64,000 nucleotides of DNA from the NCBI GenBank assembly GCA_022496805.1, contig CM040090.1:10658001-10722000 (forward strand). Reading direction: 5' to 3'. Positions within the stretch are counted from its first letter, which is position 1. Each line of letters begins with the position of its first letter. This document shows positions 1-11,800 of the stretch, in pieces. A program made the position numbers and the translations under genes. The notes under the pieces were generated by a model. The model did not search any database. It was given only the letters and a program-made list of their open reading frames with translations, and was not told where the DNA came from. Origin of the DNA: Pohlia nutans. Its lineage: Eukaryota > Streptophyta > Bryopsida > Bryales > Mniaceae.

Positions 1-148
1 TTTCTTCCACAGAGTCAAGATGTGTAGCCTCTATAAACCTAATGTAGTTATCCCTGAAGCATGGTCTAAGTAGCTCCAAGGTAGCACATGTGTACTACCC
101 TGATACACTATGTATATTAAAATAAAAAGAACATCCAATGAACTTCAG

Positions 149-378
149 AAGGTTCTTTAGCCCTTGTAAGTTGTATCTAGGAATAACAATCGTAGTACGA
201 GAATCGCTGTAGCGGATTCTAGACTATTGGACATGCCATGTAATTCTATACATAAAGAATGATGGTGGAGAGTTGGAAGTCCATAACAACCCCGCCTCAA
301 GAATCACATGTTTTGAAACTTTAATCTTTCATGCAGTGAGAACAGAACGTTGAACCCCTAGAAGCGCTAAAGAACCTT
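149..378. mobile_element. Short TIR element (AAGGTTCTTTAGC termini), copy 1
   Basis: A 13-bp perfect inverted repeat, AAGGTTCTTTAGC at 149-161 and its complement at 366-378, bounds about 230 bp of non-coding DNA. A second element with the same termini lies at 21138-21345. No reading frame of note is inside. The right end is followed by TA-type sequence but the left is not, so the target duplication is unclear. It is a non-autonomous DNA transposon by structure only. Confidence 0.6.
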
Positions 379-780
379 ATGTTTTAAAACAATGATTTTT
401 TTAGGCATTAAAACGTCAAAAGCACCAAAAACAAGTAGTGTGCAGTAAGCCTTAACGAAAAACTTAAAGAAAAAATGGCTGAAGATGCCAAATTGTTTCA
501 ATTTTGCATGAAATCGTCAATTTTAATGAAAGTCATCCGAATATGTGGATGAAAAGTAGTTATATTCAAAATATAGATGAATATGAAAATATTTGGCTAC
601 ACCATTTTTATTCTATGTCGCCACTTAAGCATTTCCCCAAATACCAAAATGAAATCCCTGTTCTAAAACATCCTTGGAAAAAGTAGCAAAAATGCTATAT
701 TATCTCCTGACAGAAACAAATCACTGGTAGTAAACATCTCACGGAGGTACAGTACGTTAATAAATCTCAGTACAGAACGA

Positions 781-1136
781 TATGAATGAATGAATGAATG
801 CCGAGCGGGTAAGGAGGCAAGCCAGGCAACTCACCACTCACCAACTTAACTCACCAATCCCGAATGAATTGGCGGGGTTGACCTTCATTAACGCCAACCG
901 ACACCCGTCGGGAACGTTCGGGAACGGACGACCGCTCAAACGGTTAGATGACTGACATGAATGTGAACACCCTCTGGATGAATGTGGATGGATATGGTCT
1001 CAACTCTGTGGATGAAGAACGAATGGCCGTCACTGCCGAGCGCTATCTGAATGAATGTTCATGGATGATATCGTTCAGATGATAATAACCGAGCGGATGA
1101 TGGTGGTGGGGATGAATGAGGATGGATGATATCATC
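781..1136. repeat. Degenerate ATGAATG/GGATGA low-complexity repeat
   Basis: The stretch opens with tandem ATGA units (782-800) and continues with scattered GATGAATG and GGATGGAT words upstream of the RopGEF leader. It is a simple-sequence region, and the nearby short frames on both strands are its by-products. Confidence 0.55.
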
Positions 1137-1560
1137 CACGAGGAGTTCTCGCACATCGGACCCGGAGGCTGCCGCGCACTCGGAGCGCTGGTTCTGGCCA
1201 CTTGGAGCGCAGCAGACATCGCCGCTGCAGCTGTGCCTCACGCATCACGAGCTCCGGCTTTTCGTCTCTGTTTTTTTCCTGTTTCTTCGCTCCAGGATCA
1301 TGCTTCTCCGTTTCCAGCTCTTGTTCCTTGTTGTCCCCGTAGTGTTGTTTTGCTTTTGTTTTCTTCGCAGACGCATTCTTCTCTTGCAGCCTTTCTCCGC
1401 CATGCCACGGCTCCTCGGTCTCTAACGCTGCTACTCCACCCCTGGCCACCGCTTTTGGAATTCCGCCTCGCAGGTATTGCCCCCCGGATCAACTTGCACA
1501 GGAATTCCCATTCCCATTACTTTCTTTCACGAGCTGCACGGACTACCTACTGCTTCTGTT

Positions 1561-1568
1561 AAACCCTA
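1561..1568 (+). promoter_or_regulatory. Telo-box-like motif AAACCCTA
   Basis: AAACCCTA sits about 170 bp upstream of the RopGEF start codon. Telo-boxes are known plant promoter/leader elements that often lie near transcription starts. The same word occurs near the 5' ends of three other genes in this window. Function here is inference. Confidence 0.35.
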
Positions 1569-1738
1569 GTTTCCGTTCGAAGACACAATGTGAAACCACG
1601 GAATGTGCGTCCGCAGTTTAAGGTTAGGAAGGGTTTTGATGGGTTGATGACGGAGTCTGAAATTTCACTCCTCAGCTGCATTCTTTCTAAAGCAATGTCA
1701 GTGATTCTGACTTGCATTATTCTGCATTTTCAGGACTC

Positions 1739-4700
1739 ATGCGCCGGCTCAGGGGACTCCATGGTTTTGGATCCGAAGATGGGACGTCACTGGAGTCTCT
1801 GCCTGATGTAGACACAAAGAGTATGGATGATGCAAGCACTAGCAGTACTGACGACCGGTCAGATTTGACAGGGGACAGAGACTTGAGCTTTAGTTATTGC
1901 CACGACACGCAATTAGATGAGTCCGCTAGTTGCTCCGACGGCTCGTCGTCTCTAGGGTGGCCTCTCGGCAGACGCATAGATAGATCCTGCGCAGCGCCCT
2001 CGTCCGCTGCTTCTTCAAAAATGGGCAGTGGGCACAACACATTCATGTGGGAAGAGAAGCGGGAGAAGCGGGAGACCGAGCTTTCAGGTTGGAAAGCTTC
2101 CTTAATAATTTTGTTGACTTCGCTAAACATCACAGCATTTTTCTATGCAGTTTTTTTTTGTACTTGCAATTTTCCATAGTGTTCATGGTGTTTATCTTTG
2201 TGTATGAACGACAGAGGTGGAGTTGATGAAGGAAAGGTTCGCGAAGTTGCTGCTTGGAGAGGATATGTCGGGTGGAGCCAAGGGTGTGAGCACTGCGCTC
2301 GCCATTTCGAATGCTATTACTAACCTTTCTGGTGAGTGTGACTACCATCAAACTTGGCAATGAGAGTTGGAACTCTCTATTCCTGTGTAGCGATTCTTTC
2401 TTCTTGGTTATGTAACGATCTCCCAGTGCTGAAGGTTCGTATTTGTTTCTGGTATCGCAGCTTCACTTTTTGGTGAGCTATGGAGATTGGAACCCCTTTC
2501 CGAGGACCGACGAACGAGATGGCGTAGAGAAATGGAATGGCTTCTGTCCGTCAGTGACCACATTGTCGAGCTTGTGCCGTCGTGGCAAACCTCCCCTGAT
2601 GGGAGCAGTACAGAGGTATGAATTAAACCTCGTGTTGGTTATTTTGACAAACTTTAGCATGTCATAATGTGCCGAAAAGTAGCACTATCTATTTGTTCAG
2701 ACGAAGTTTTATCTGCCCAACAGAAACCTCAGAGCTTGCAAATCTGAGTCGGATATAGATCTAAGTTTTTAGATGAGTGTCATTATGAGCTCGAGTTTCT
2801 ACTTGAGAGCCATTTTTTTATGTGCCCCAATTTTGTGGAAATTTATCCTCTCCGTTTAGGGTATTTTGTGTTAGATGTTCTGACTGCATGAATTGTTTTT
2901 TTTTGGAGCAGGTCATGATTTCAAGACCGCGGTCTGATCTTCACATCAATTTGCCGGCCTTACGCAAGATCGATGCCATGCTACTGGTAATTAACTACTC
3001 ACGTGTCTGGACTAACTAGTGCTTGGATCGCGGCTGAGATATGTTCACCTTTTCAATACCGTAATCAGTTTGGGAGAGCTTTAGCGTATATATGCATTTA
3101 TTGACTGGAAAATGACGTTAATCATACAATGGACTAGAATGTCGTTGCAGGATTTGGTCGATGTTTTTATCTAGAAGAGAGTTAGCTACCATATTTTATG
3201 ATATTCTGTATACCAGTAGTTAGAACCGCGAATTTCCATGCGTGGCATACTGGTTGACAAAAATCACTTTCTCAGTTCTGCAGGAGCCTTACCTTCATTT
3301 TTCTGATTCTTGTTTGTGTTTGCAGGATTCGTTGAAAAGCCATATAGACACAGAATTTTGGTATGTGGATCGTGGCATTGATATGTCAGAGAAGGAGAGT
3401 AAGACTGGCTCAAGGCTGTCAATGCAGAGACAAGAAGAGAAGTGGTGGCTTCCAACCCCCAAAGTGCCTGTGAATGGCCTTTCTGAGGAGGGAAGGCGCA
3501 GGCTTCAGCACCAAAGAGAAGCCGTTAACCAGCTACTGAAGGCTGCCATGGCTATCAATGGACAGGTCTTGTTAGAGATGGAAGTCCCTGATGTGTACTG
3601 GGATTCTCTTCCTAAGGTTAGTTGCAAAGATCATTTTAGCTCAAAGCTTGGAGATCAGATTTCTTGAAACGTTTTTGTCCATTTCATCGTCACATAGCTG
3701 ATGTGGTGGATTTTTGTATTTTCTGTGCAGAATGGGAAGTCTAGCCTGGGCGATGCCATCTACAAACACCTCTCATCCGATAATTTTTCAGCCGAACAAC
3801 TGTTAACCATGGTTGACCTCTCAAGTGAGCACAGTCAGCTAGAAGTGGCGAATAGGTTAGAAACTGCCATTCTTGTGTGGCGTCGCAAGATCCAATCAAA
3901 ACATTCAAATGTTGCGGCAAAAACTTCATGGGGAATGATGAAAGACCTTGTAGCTGATGAGAACAGGAGAGAGCAGATCGCTGATAAAGCTGAATCTATG
4001 TTGCTCAGCCTGAAGCTAAGGTTCCCAGGGCTGCCACAAACTGCGCTTGACATGAACAAGATTCAATATAACAAGGTAGGCATTCCTCTGTTTCTGTTGA
4101 CGAGGGTCTTCCAGTGGCATTGTTACCTTTCATAATTTGGTGATCCTTTACCTGGGTGGGATTCTTTTCTTTGTCTAGAGGTGTTGGTCTTCATTATGAC
4201 TAAACTTTATTGTGGAGGATGTGAGGTTTCAAAGTTTTCTCACGATGCATGCGAAACCCTGACTTTGATTGCTGATCGTGGCTTTTGGTTCTTTGTGTGC
4301 AGGATGTGGGCCAATCGATTTTGGAAAGCTACTCACGGGTGCTTGAGAGTTTGGCCTTCAATATCATTGCACGAATAGATGATGTTCTCTACGCAGATGA
4401 CATGGTCAAGAAGTCAGTGGCGCGTCCACCAGCTCCGCCATCTTCTCACCGTGCATCAAACCAAAGTAAGAGACCAAATGCAAACACAAAAACAATGACC
4501 ACGACTCCATTCACCACTCCATTTATTTCTCCAAATACTTCTCCGATTCTTAGTCCGCACCAGCTTCCAAACTCGCCTCATAATAATGTCGACAGCTATG
4601 GCTTCATACCAGGGCCCAACTTGAATCCCCTTCTCTCAGACTGGCCAAATGACAAACTAGACACCACTTTCAAGAAAGATCACGACTTAGTGAAAGCACC

Positions 4701-4782
4701 ATTGGATGAAACCAAGCTTTGGAGTTATGCTGGAAACCTCGAAAACAGCAATGCCTTGCGCAGCCCTCTGACTCGTGACTGA
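1739..4782 (+). CDS. ROPGEF: Rop guanine nucleotide exchange factor (PRONE domain)
   Basis: This gene activates plant Rho-type (ROP/RAC) GTPases by GDP/GTP exchange at the plasma membrane, controlling polar growth. Exons: 1739-2087, 2215-2331, 2461-2615, 2912-2986, 3326-3616, 3731-4075, 4303-4782. They sum to 1812 nt, giving 603 residues, in the usual RopGEF range. The start follows an acceptor at 1733. The PRONE domain runs from about residue 117 ([19 protein letters not shown]) to about 480 ([12 protein letters not shown]) and includes [21 protein letters not shown], the WWLP motif and [16 protein letters not shown]. The first ~115 residues are acidic and Ser-rich. The C-terminal ~120 residues are Ser/Thr/Pro-rich and end in LRSPLTRD. 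In known RopGEFs both tails are variable and the C-terminus can be autoinhibitory and phosphorylated by receptor kinases. All seven exons splice in frame with GT-AG borders. Family assignment is very secure; the paralogue is not. Confidence 0.95.
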
Positions 4783-6007
4783 AGAGACTCTCGGTGATTG
4801 CGGTGGAGTGCTGCTCAAGAGCCATACACTGGGTGTTCTATGGAGAGAATGTGTACATTCAGGGAGCAGCACTCGTCCTGGTTATTACCATCAGGGTTGG
4901 ATTTGGAGCTGGTGCCGGCTGACCTGAGTTGAGCTCCATGGAATTGTAGCAACCTCCAACAGAACCGGAGCTCCTAAGCTCTCAGTGTTGGACTGGTGTG
5001 AAGTGTAGATGGCTTTTGGACCAGGACAAGCTTTGAGCACCAATTGTAGGAAACCCCAAAGCCTGCATTGTTTTTCACAGCGCCGAACTGTTGAGGAAGG
5101 CATGTACTGGAGTATTGCAGCAGAAGAAGGCATCTGTCCGAAGATGTGGTGGCGACGAAGATGTGCATTGCCCCGGTAATTTTTCTTCTTGAGCTTTACA
5201 GAGAGTAGAGTCCAGATGCATATTGCAATCAATTTTGGTCGATGACAATTAGATAGGGTTGGCGATGTGCCCAATCTGTTAGAATGGTCTCCACATTTGG
5301 GATCCAGGATTGGAACATTCCTGTACAATTTTTTTTAGATAAATGAAACCTGGTTATGACTCATCTAGCTAGTCCTTTAGTATACTGGATTGACTGCCGG
5401 TTCTCTAGTATACTAGATTACTACTAGAATGCAGTATGATATGGAATGCCAAAATGGCCATGCATTGCCTTACCTTGAATTTTAGAAAAGATTCCAAACA
5501 CCATTAGAAAGATTTTTTTATCACCAAGGTGGTTTTTCTCTTGTTACGCAACTTTCTCTTTTCCCATAAGAACCCATGAATTGAGTGGCTTGCATGACAA
5601 CTACTGTACTATATTTATCCATGTGTATTCATGTGTATTTGTCTGGCAATTTTTTTGTTACATTTCCATTCTGGTTTGGGCACGATTTTTATAATTAGAG
5701 CTCTAACAAAGGTTGACTGTCATTGTTTTGGTCTGTGGAAGTTAAAAGGTGGTTGTTTTGGTCCCTTGAAGCTTGAAGGCAACCATTTTCTGTTTTCTCA
5801 CTTTTTATTTATTTTTGGTAACTCTGATGTTGTACAGTCGGGTACAAGATTATTACAAACAGTAGAGTTAACGGAAAAGAAGCCCATCTAACCTCCCTTT
5901 TTGCCCTCCTAACCTCTCTTTTGAGCTATTCTTGGGTTGAATAGTGTCGTGTCATAAATTGTCCCCTTGTGGGCCATGGGCTTGGAGTTTTGGTAGGAGG
6001 TGGAGAA
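4783..6007. other. RopGEF 3' UTR and AT-rich spacer
   Basis: The first ~550 bases keep genic base composition and are probably 3' UTR. Beyond about 5340 the DNA is AT-rich with no supported gene or clear repeat. Confidence 0.45.
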
Positions 6008-6428
6008 TAAGGTGGTTACCCCATTCCCAACTGAATAAGAAATACGGATACGAGGCATTGATATTATTTAGTACTATTATTTTTTTAGAGGTAGGTAAGA
6101 AGAAATAGATTCCAACACAAGTTGAAACATAATTTTTGGATGAAGAATGAATTAGTTATAAATTTTCAAAGTTGAAGTATGACGCATACCATTCACGTCA
6201 TATAGGTACACCTCTTTCAATCTAAAGAAGATTTGTATTGCACACACTAAAGATGCTTAAACCAACAACAACGAATCCATAACCACACTTACATATACTA
6301 AAACCAACAAGAGAGAACCCATTACCAACTGTAATTCATGCTACAACCAACATCATTACACCATTGATTGCGGATAATGCCCTAGCTGTTGATAAAAGGA
6401 GCCAGTTGGGAATGGGGTAACCACCTTA
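6008..6428. mobile_element. TA-flanked AGGT-type MITE, copy 1
   Basis: A perfect 25-bp inverted repeat (starting TAAGGTGGTTACCCC at 6008-6032, complement at 6404-6428) bounds about 420 bp without coding capacity. With TA as target duplication the element starts AGGTGG, like the other members at 6808, 14303, 15504, 23976, 27296 and 27844. Superfamily (Tc1/mariner, Stowaway-like) is inferred from the TA flank. Confidence 0.75.
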
Positions 6429-6807
6429 ATGACAGTGGCTTGTTTTAAATTGTCTCCCAACTCATTATGAACTAGTTTTTTCTCTATTTATATTTCAATA
6501 TGAGTTCAAGAGGAGTTTGCTAAAACTTTCCTCTTTGAGCTGACTTTTCGGTTAACTCTAGTGTATTAAAGAAATCCAAATTGTTGTATTATTTTAAATA
6601 ATTCTTTTTTGCACTTATTACGAAGTTGAAGCACGCTTCATTGCAATTCCAATGCAATTTTTGGTTTCAAAATCGGTTCATTTGTGAGCATGCTAGAGCT
6701 TCCTAAAAATTGTTGAACTTTATAATGAAACTGATTGAAAAATTTGTAATCATCTTGTACTTGATTTTTCTCATTCCAACCTGTAGAGGTTATGGACTTT
6801 CAAAGAT

Positions 6808-7198
6808 TAAGGTAGTAACACCTTAAACCGATAGAATAAGGGAATTGGTAACCGAGGAGTGCAAAAAGCATAAAGTGAAACCGTGAATGTGTTAGCAAAT
6901 TGGAGACGAAGTGTTGGGTCTTGGAATTAAATTTTTTGGACACATAAGCAATTTTACACGAATTTTTGAAGTGAAGGTGTTGTAGACACCTAATCAAAAT
7001 TGTAGACTTACCCAAAAGAAACAGAAGGAACACATGGACGAAACTGGTCAATGCTTCCATCTCATTGGTTCCATCTCATTGGTTCTAGTGAACTTTTAGT
7101 GAAGTTGTGGTCCATTTTAGGTACACTCCCAATCACTTTGAGGTGAAATTATAGGAGGCGGGAATGGGTACTTGGCAGTTTAAGGTGTTACTACCTTA
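6808..7198. mobile_element. TA-flanked AGGT-type MITE, copy 2
   Basis: A perfect 21-bp inverted repeat starting TAAGGTAGTAACACC is at 6808-6828 and 7178-7198. The interior (about 6850-7030) is clearly homologous to the element at 15078-15444 (shared stretches such as TTGGAATTAAATTTTTTGGA and GTAGACTTACCCAAAAGAAA), although the terminal repeats of the two differ beyond the first ~8 bases. Confidence 0.8.
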
Positions 7199-8859
7199 GG
7201 GTCTCAAGGAGATAGCGTTTCTGGTTCTCTCATCCTTTGTTGAGCCATAAATTCCAAGTCCTTGCTTTGCTCCTTATGAGCCTTAGCAATCTTGAGAGCT
7301 CTTCTCGTTAGCTTGAAAAGCCATAATTTAGACTCACAACATCGGTTCATGTGTAATTTGGACCCATGGGTGTGTGCTCTCTTAAGATTTTGAATCACGT
7401 ATGGCATGCTTCCATCTTAGCCTCTCACAAAATGCTATCGCATATTCGTTGAAGACACCTCTTGATTTCCCCACTTTGTCTCTTGCAAGGCCCATGTCAC
7501 CCTGGATCCCTTTGCATCATTCTTCAAACTCTCAAAGACTAATACAATCACCTTCATCCTTTGTGGAAACTATGATCCAAAAATATCATGCTAAAACTAG
7601 AACAATTTGTAATAACAAAAACTACACTACCAACATGTACATTCTAAAATAGACATGAACAAATACAATAAAACAATTGTCATATATGGATCACTTTTGC
7701 AAAACTAAATGTTTCATATCTAAAAAAGAAGAATATCTAGTTTGATGACAACAAGAAAGCTTAGTGGGATATTAAAAATCTTTTCTAGGCAATAGGTTAA
7801 GATGTTATGGCCATTTTGATATTATGTAGAATGTACCATGCTATCCAAATTGAAATTCTAGAATTGTTGCACGTGTCAAGGGTAGACCTTGTGACATAAA
7901 TAAAGTGAAGGCACCTAAATCCGTCTATTTAAGTTACTAAGCTTGAAATTTTTTTAAATTACATTAGGACTTTTCTCAGGTTGATAAACAAAAAAGATCC
8001 ATAAATAAAAAGTGATTTTCATTCCTCAATTAAAATGTATAATTTATATGAATCTTGATAGTGAAAAGTTAATCGTACCCAACTTGGACCTTATAGGGGA
8101 TGTTCCCCAAACATAAGTAATATCATGAATTGCTTTTTAGATGTTTGAATTCCATTCATTTCGATAGAAGCGTCTAATTAGATGACAAATAGTTGATTTT
8201 AGGTTCTTTGGGGATGATAAAGAGTCAAATTTAAATTTCTTAGGTGGTGATTGTTGAGGGCACCTACAAGGATAGGTACCTCCACCTTTGTGGGAAAAGT
8301 CCAAGTGGGTATTTGCCCTGTTTCTAAATCCCCTGGTGGTCTTGAATGCAGGCACTATTCATCCATCCATCCCTTTTTTTTGGAAATTCCATTTTGAGCA
8401 CCATTGGTGCAATTTGTTTTGGTAATTTAGAACATACAACGGCCAATTATCTTAGAGGAACTTACTTGGGAATAAAAAACCGTTGGAAGAGGGTTTTTTT
8501 TTTAGGTGTGGCCTGAACCGGACAAAAATAGGCTTCTAGAGAAATCCGGGTATTTGAGGGACCCTTTGGTCTTGGGGCAACGTCACGACGGTCTTGGGGC
8601 AACTTCACGACGGTCTTGGGCCATACTAGTAAGTATTGTATTATCGGTGTCCGCGGTAGGGTTGGGCCAAGCCGGAAGGAGGACTTCGGGCGCCTCGTTC
8701 ATATTGAGCCTTCGTCGTCGATCACGAAAACCAGCCAGCCAGGGGCTGTAGTTACCTTGTTAGATTGGAACTGATGCGCAATTCTCTTGTGTCATGGAAA
8801 CGATCACCTGTTGCATAAAATTTTAGGCCCTGAAACAGCATTTTGAAATCTCTCTCGCC
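7199..8859. other. Intergenic spacer and helicase 5' flank
   Basis: AT-rich to about 8500 with no supported gene. A 22-bp unit (CTTGGGGCAACGTCACGACG) is tandemly duplicated near 8573-8618. The following GC-richer ~250 bases are the likely promoter and leader of the helicase gene. Confidence 0.45.
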
Positions 8860-11800
8860 ATGGCTGCCGTGAAAGGCACGGTTGCGTTTCGGGCGTTGGA
8901 ACCCCCGCTCTCGGAGGCCACGTTGCGCGTCTTGGACTCCTTCGCTTTCGACACCGCCACTCCCGTGCAAGCGGCCACCATTCCGTTGCTGTGTGCCTAC
9001 AAAGATGTCGCTGTCGATGCCGCCACGGGATCCGGCAAGACGCTCGCCTTTCTTGTGCCTATGGTCGAGATTTTGCGCCGTTTAACTGATCCGCTCAAAG
9101 CCTTTCAGGTTAGTGTCCACTCGGAGAATTTGACCACTCCTTTCCTTTCCTCTTCCTCTCACTCTCTTGATGCGAGCATGATGTGAATCGAAAGCTTTAC
9201 GGATTATATGAAAACGCAGCTAAAAACCTTCACGGTTGTATGAAAATTCAGCCAGGATGTGGAGATTTTCAACCTTAAACCCTAAACCCTAAACCCTAAA
9301 CCTAAACGCTAAATTTGAAAATCGGATTATACGACAATTTCAGCAAGGAGGTGAAGATTGTCAGTCTTAAACCCTAAACTTCGAACCTGAATGTCAAATT
9401 CTAATCATATGACAATTTCAGGAAGGAGCTGAAGATTTGCTGCCTTAAGTCCTAAACCCTAAAACGCTACCCTAAATAGGTAGATTAGTGTGAGATAATT
9501 ATAAGATTTGAAAATGTTATAGATTTTTACTCTCGACAAAAAAAATTACCAAAGACATTGATTCCAATACTATTGAAAGATCCCCATCTTGACCAATATA
9601 GAGGGTAAAAAAATTGGTCAACAGTAAAAACTTACAACATGTTTATGTAAATTAGTATATCTAACACTAATCTACCTATTTAGTGTAGTGAATATCGGAT
9701 TATACGAAAATTTCAGCAAGGAGCTGAAGATTGTCAATCTTAAACCCTAAACCTTAAACCTGAATGTGAAAATCGGATTATACGACAATTTCAGCAAGGA
9801 GCTGAAGATTTGCTGCTTTCAACCCCAAACGCTAATCGTGCAAACGATCGAAAATTGTGATGCAGGTTGGAGCTGTGATTGTTTCGCCTACCCGGGAGCT
9901 CGCGTCGCAAATTCACCATGTCTTGGAGCCATTTTTGACGACTTTGCCTGGCATACGATCGATGCTTTTAGTTGGGGGAACTGATGTCACCGCTGAAGTT
10001 GCGAAGCTGAAGCAGACTGGTGCGAATGTGCTTATCGGAACTCCTGGCCGCCTGTATGATATCATGGAGCGTGTGTCGGCCTTTGACTTCAGAAATCTTG
10101 AGGTACCTTTCAAATCTTTGTGGTCTAAATCAAACCGTCGGATAATCATCTTCAACGTTTAGTAAGAATATAGCCTATTCCTAGATTAGAGTCTGAGGCT
10201 CGTAAGTTCTTCTAGGATGCTGATCTTGCTGTACATCATTGTCCTTTGAGAGTTCGGTTCTTTGCATTGGTCATAGTTATGTCTCGGAAACTGTAAACAT
10301 TTTTGTTCTGACGTGAAAATTGGTTAGGTTTTGATTTTAGATGAAGCAGACAGGCTTTTGGACATGGGGTTTCAGAGGCAGTTGACTGCAATTTTAGGGC
10401 ACTTGCCCAAGCAACGTCGAACAGGTTTGTTTTCAGCCACACAAACCGAAGCTGTCGTGGAACTAGCGCGGGCAGGGTTACGTAACCCTGTTCGTGTGGA
10501 AGTTCGCACTCAGGCTAAAGCACAAGCTGCGGATTCAAATTTGGTCCAGTCCAAAACACCGAGTAGCCTGACTTTGCAGGTATTTTTTTACCCTGCTTAA
10601 ATGAGTGATTTGCTTAGAATTTAGTCGTGTATGTTCCTGCTGTCTTTCGACACTGTTCAACCTGAATTTTATGCTTTGCTGTCGTTCATTGGATGTGTTG
10701 ATTGAGTTGCAGTACCTCATATGTGAAGGAGACGAGAAGCCATCACAACTCGTTCAATTTTTATCTGAGCATCGAGAAAATAAAATTATATTGTAAGACT
10801 GCTATCAACCTGTGTAACCAGCTACAGCTGTGATTTGGGAAGGGTCAGTAGTTATGTGTGTGTTTTGGGAAAAATAAGCATGCGATTATACACAAATTAA
10901 CTATTCAAGTCTCATCTTTAATTTGGCTTATCGTTCTTATGCTTGATGTACAGATACTTCATGACATGTGCCTGTGTTGACTACTGGGCTATTATGCTCC
11001 CTCAACTAGAGGCTCTGTCAGGCATACAAGCGGTTGCGCTGCATGGCAAAATGAAGCAGGTATCATCCAGAAAAATCCTTCACCTGAAGCTCTCAATCTA
11101 AATGATCAGAACTATTCTTTTCTTTAGGTTTTGAGAAAATTCTGATATTGTTTGACATGTCGTGTAGGCAGCCCGAGAGAAGGCGCTTGCAATTTTTGCT
11201 GGGATGTCCGCCGGATTGCTAGTATGTACTGACGTTGCTGCAAGGGGCCTTGACATCCCTGGTGTCGACTGGATCATCCAGGTTAGTGGAATTATGCTCC
11301 TTTTCTTATTGCCCTTATACACAATCTTTCGTATGGATGTGGAGTAATAATTGATGGTCTTTTCATGGGTTCCTTACTCTAATGTTTCTGTATAGATTCA
11401 TGGTGATGTTTCCTTGTCTAGTGAAGCAATTTGATAAAACGTGGTATTGTATCTAGTATATCGATAAATGCAAGTGTCTACTAATGGCATTTCGATTGCA
11501 ACATTGAAACCTTGTTGTGTGAGGTTATAAAGTATTTTCAAACTGTCATCGTTCTAAGCAACTTGACTTTCCGTCATATGTATCTATTAAAGCACGTATC
11601 TCTACCTCTCTATTTCCTCTTATTTTTGGCATCTGGTTGCATAATCGTTGGAGATCGTAATGATTTCATGTTTTTTTTTTGCATGTTGAATTTCAGTATG
11701 ATCCTCCCCAAGATCCAAATGTGTTTGTGCATCGCGTTGGTCGAACTGCGCGAATGGGTCAGTCGGGAAATGCTCTTGTGTTTCTTCTACCTAAGGTATG

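Larger units (their letters stand above)
379..1738. other. 5' flank and probable 5' UTR/intron of the RopGEF gene
   Basis: There is no supported coding gene here. From about 1140 the DNA becomes GC-rich and pyrimidine-rich, as expected of a transcribed leader. A splice acceptor (TTTTCAG) ends at 1733, six bases before the RopGEF ATG, so a 5' UTR intron is likely. Its donor may be near 1470 (CAG/GTATTG). Short frames in this stretch overlap on both strands and show no family resemblance. Confidence 0.5.

Noticed and set aside
1116..1562. 148-codon open frame upstream of the RopGEF
   Set aside because: It is a pyrimidine-rich leader with competing frames on both strands, and its composition is not protein-like.
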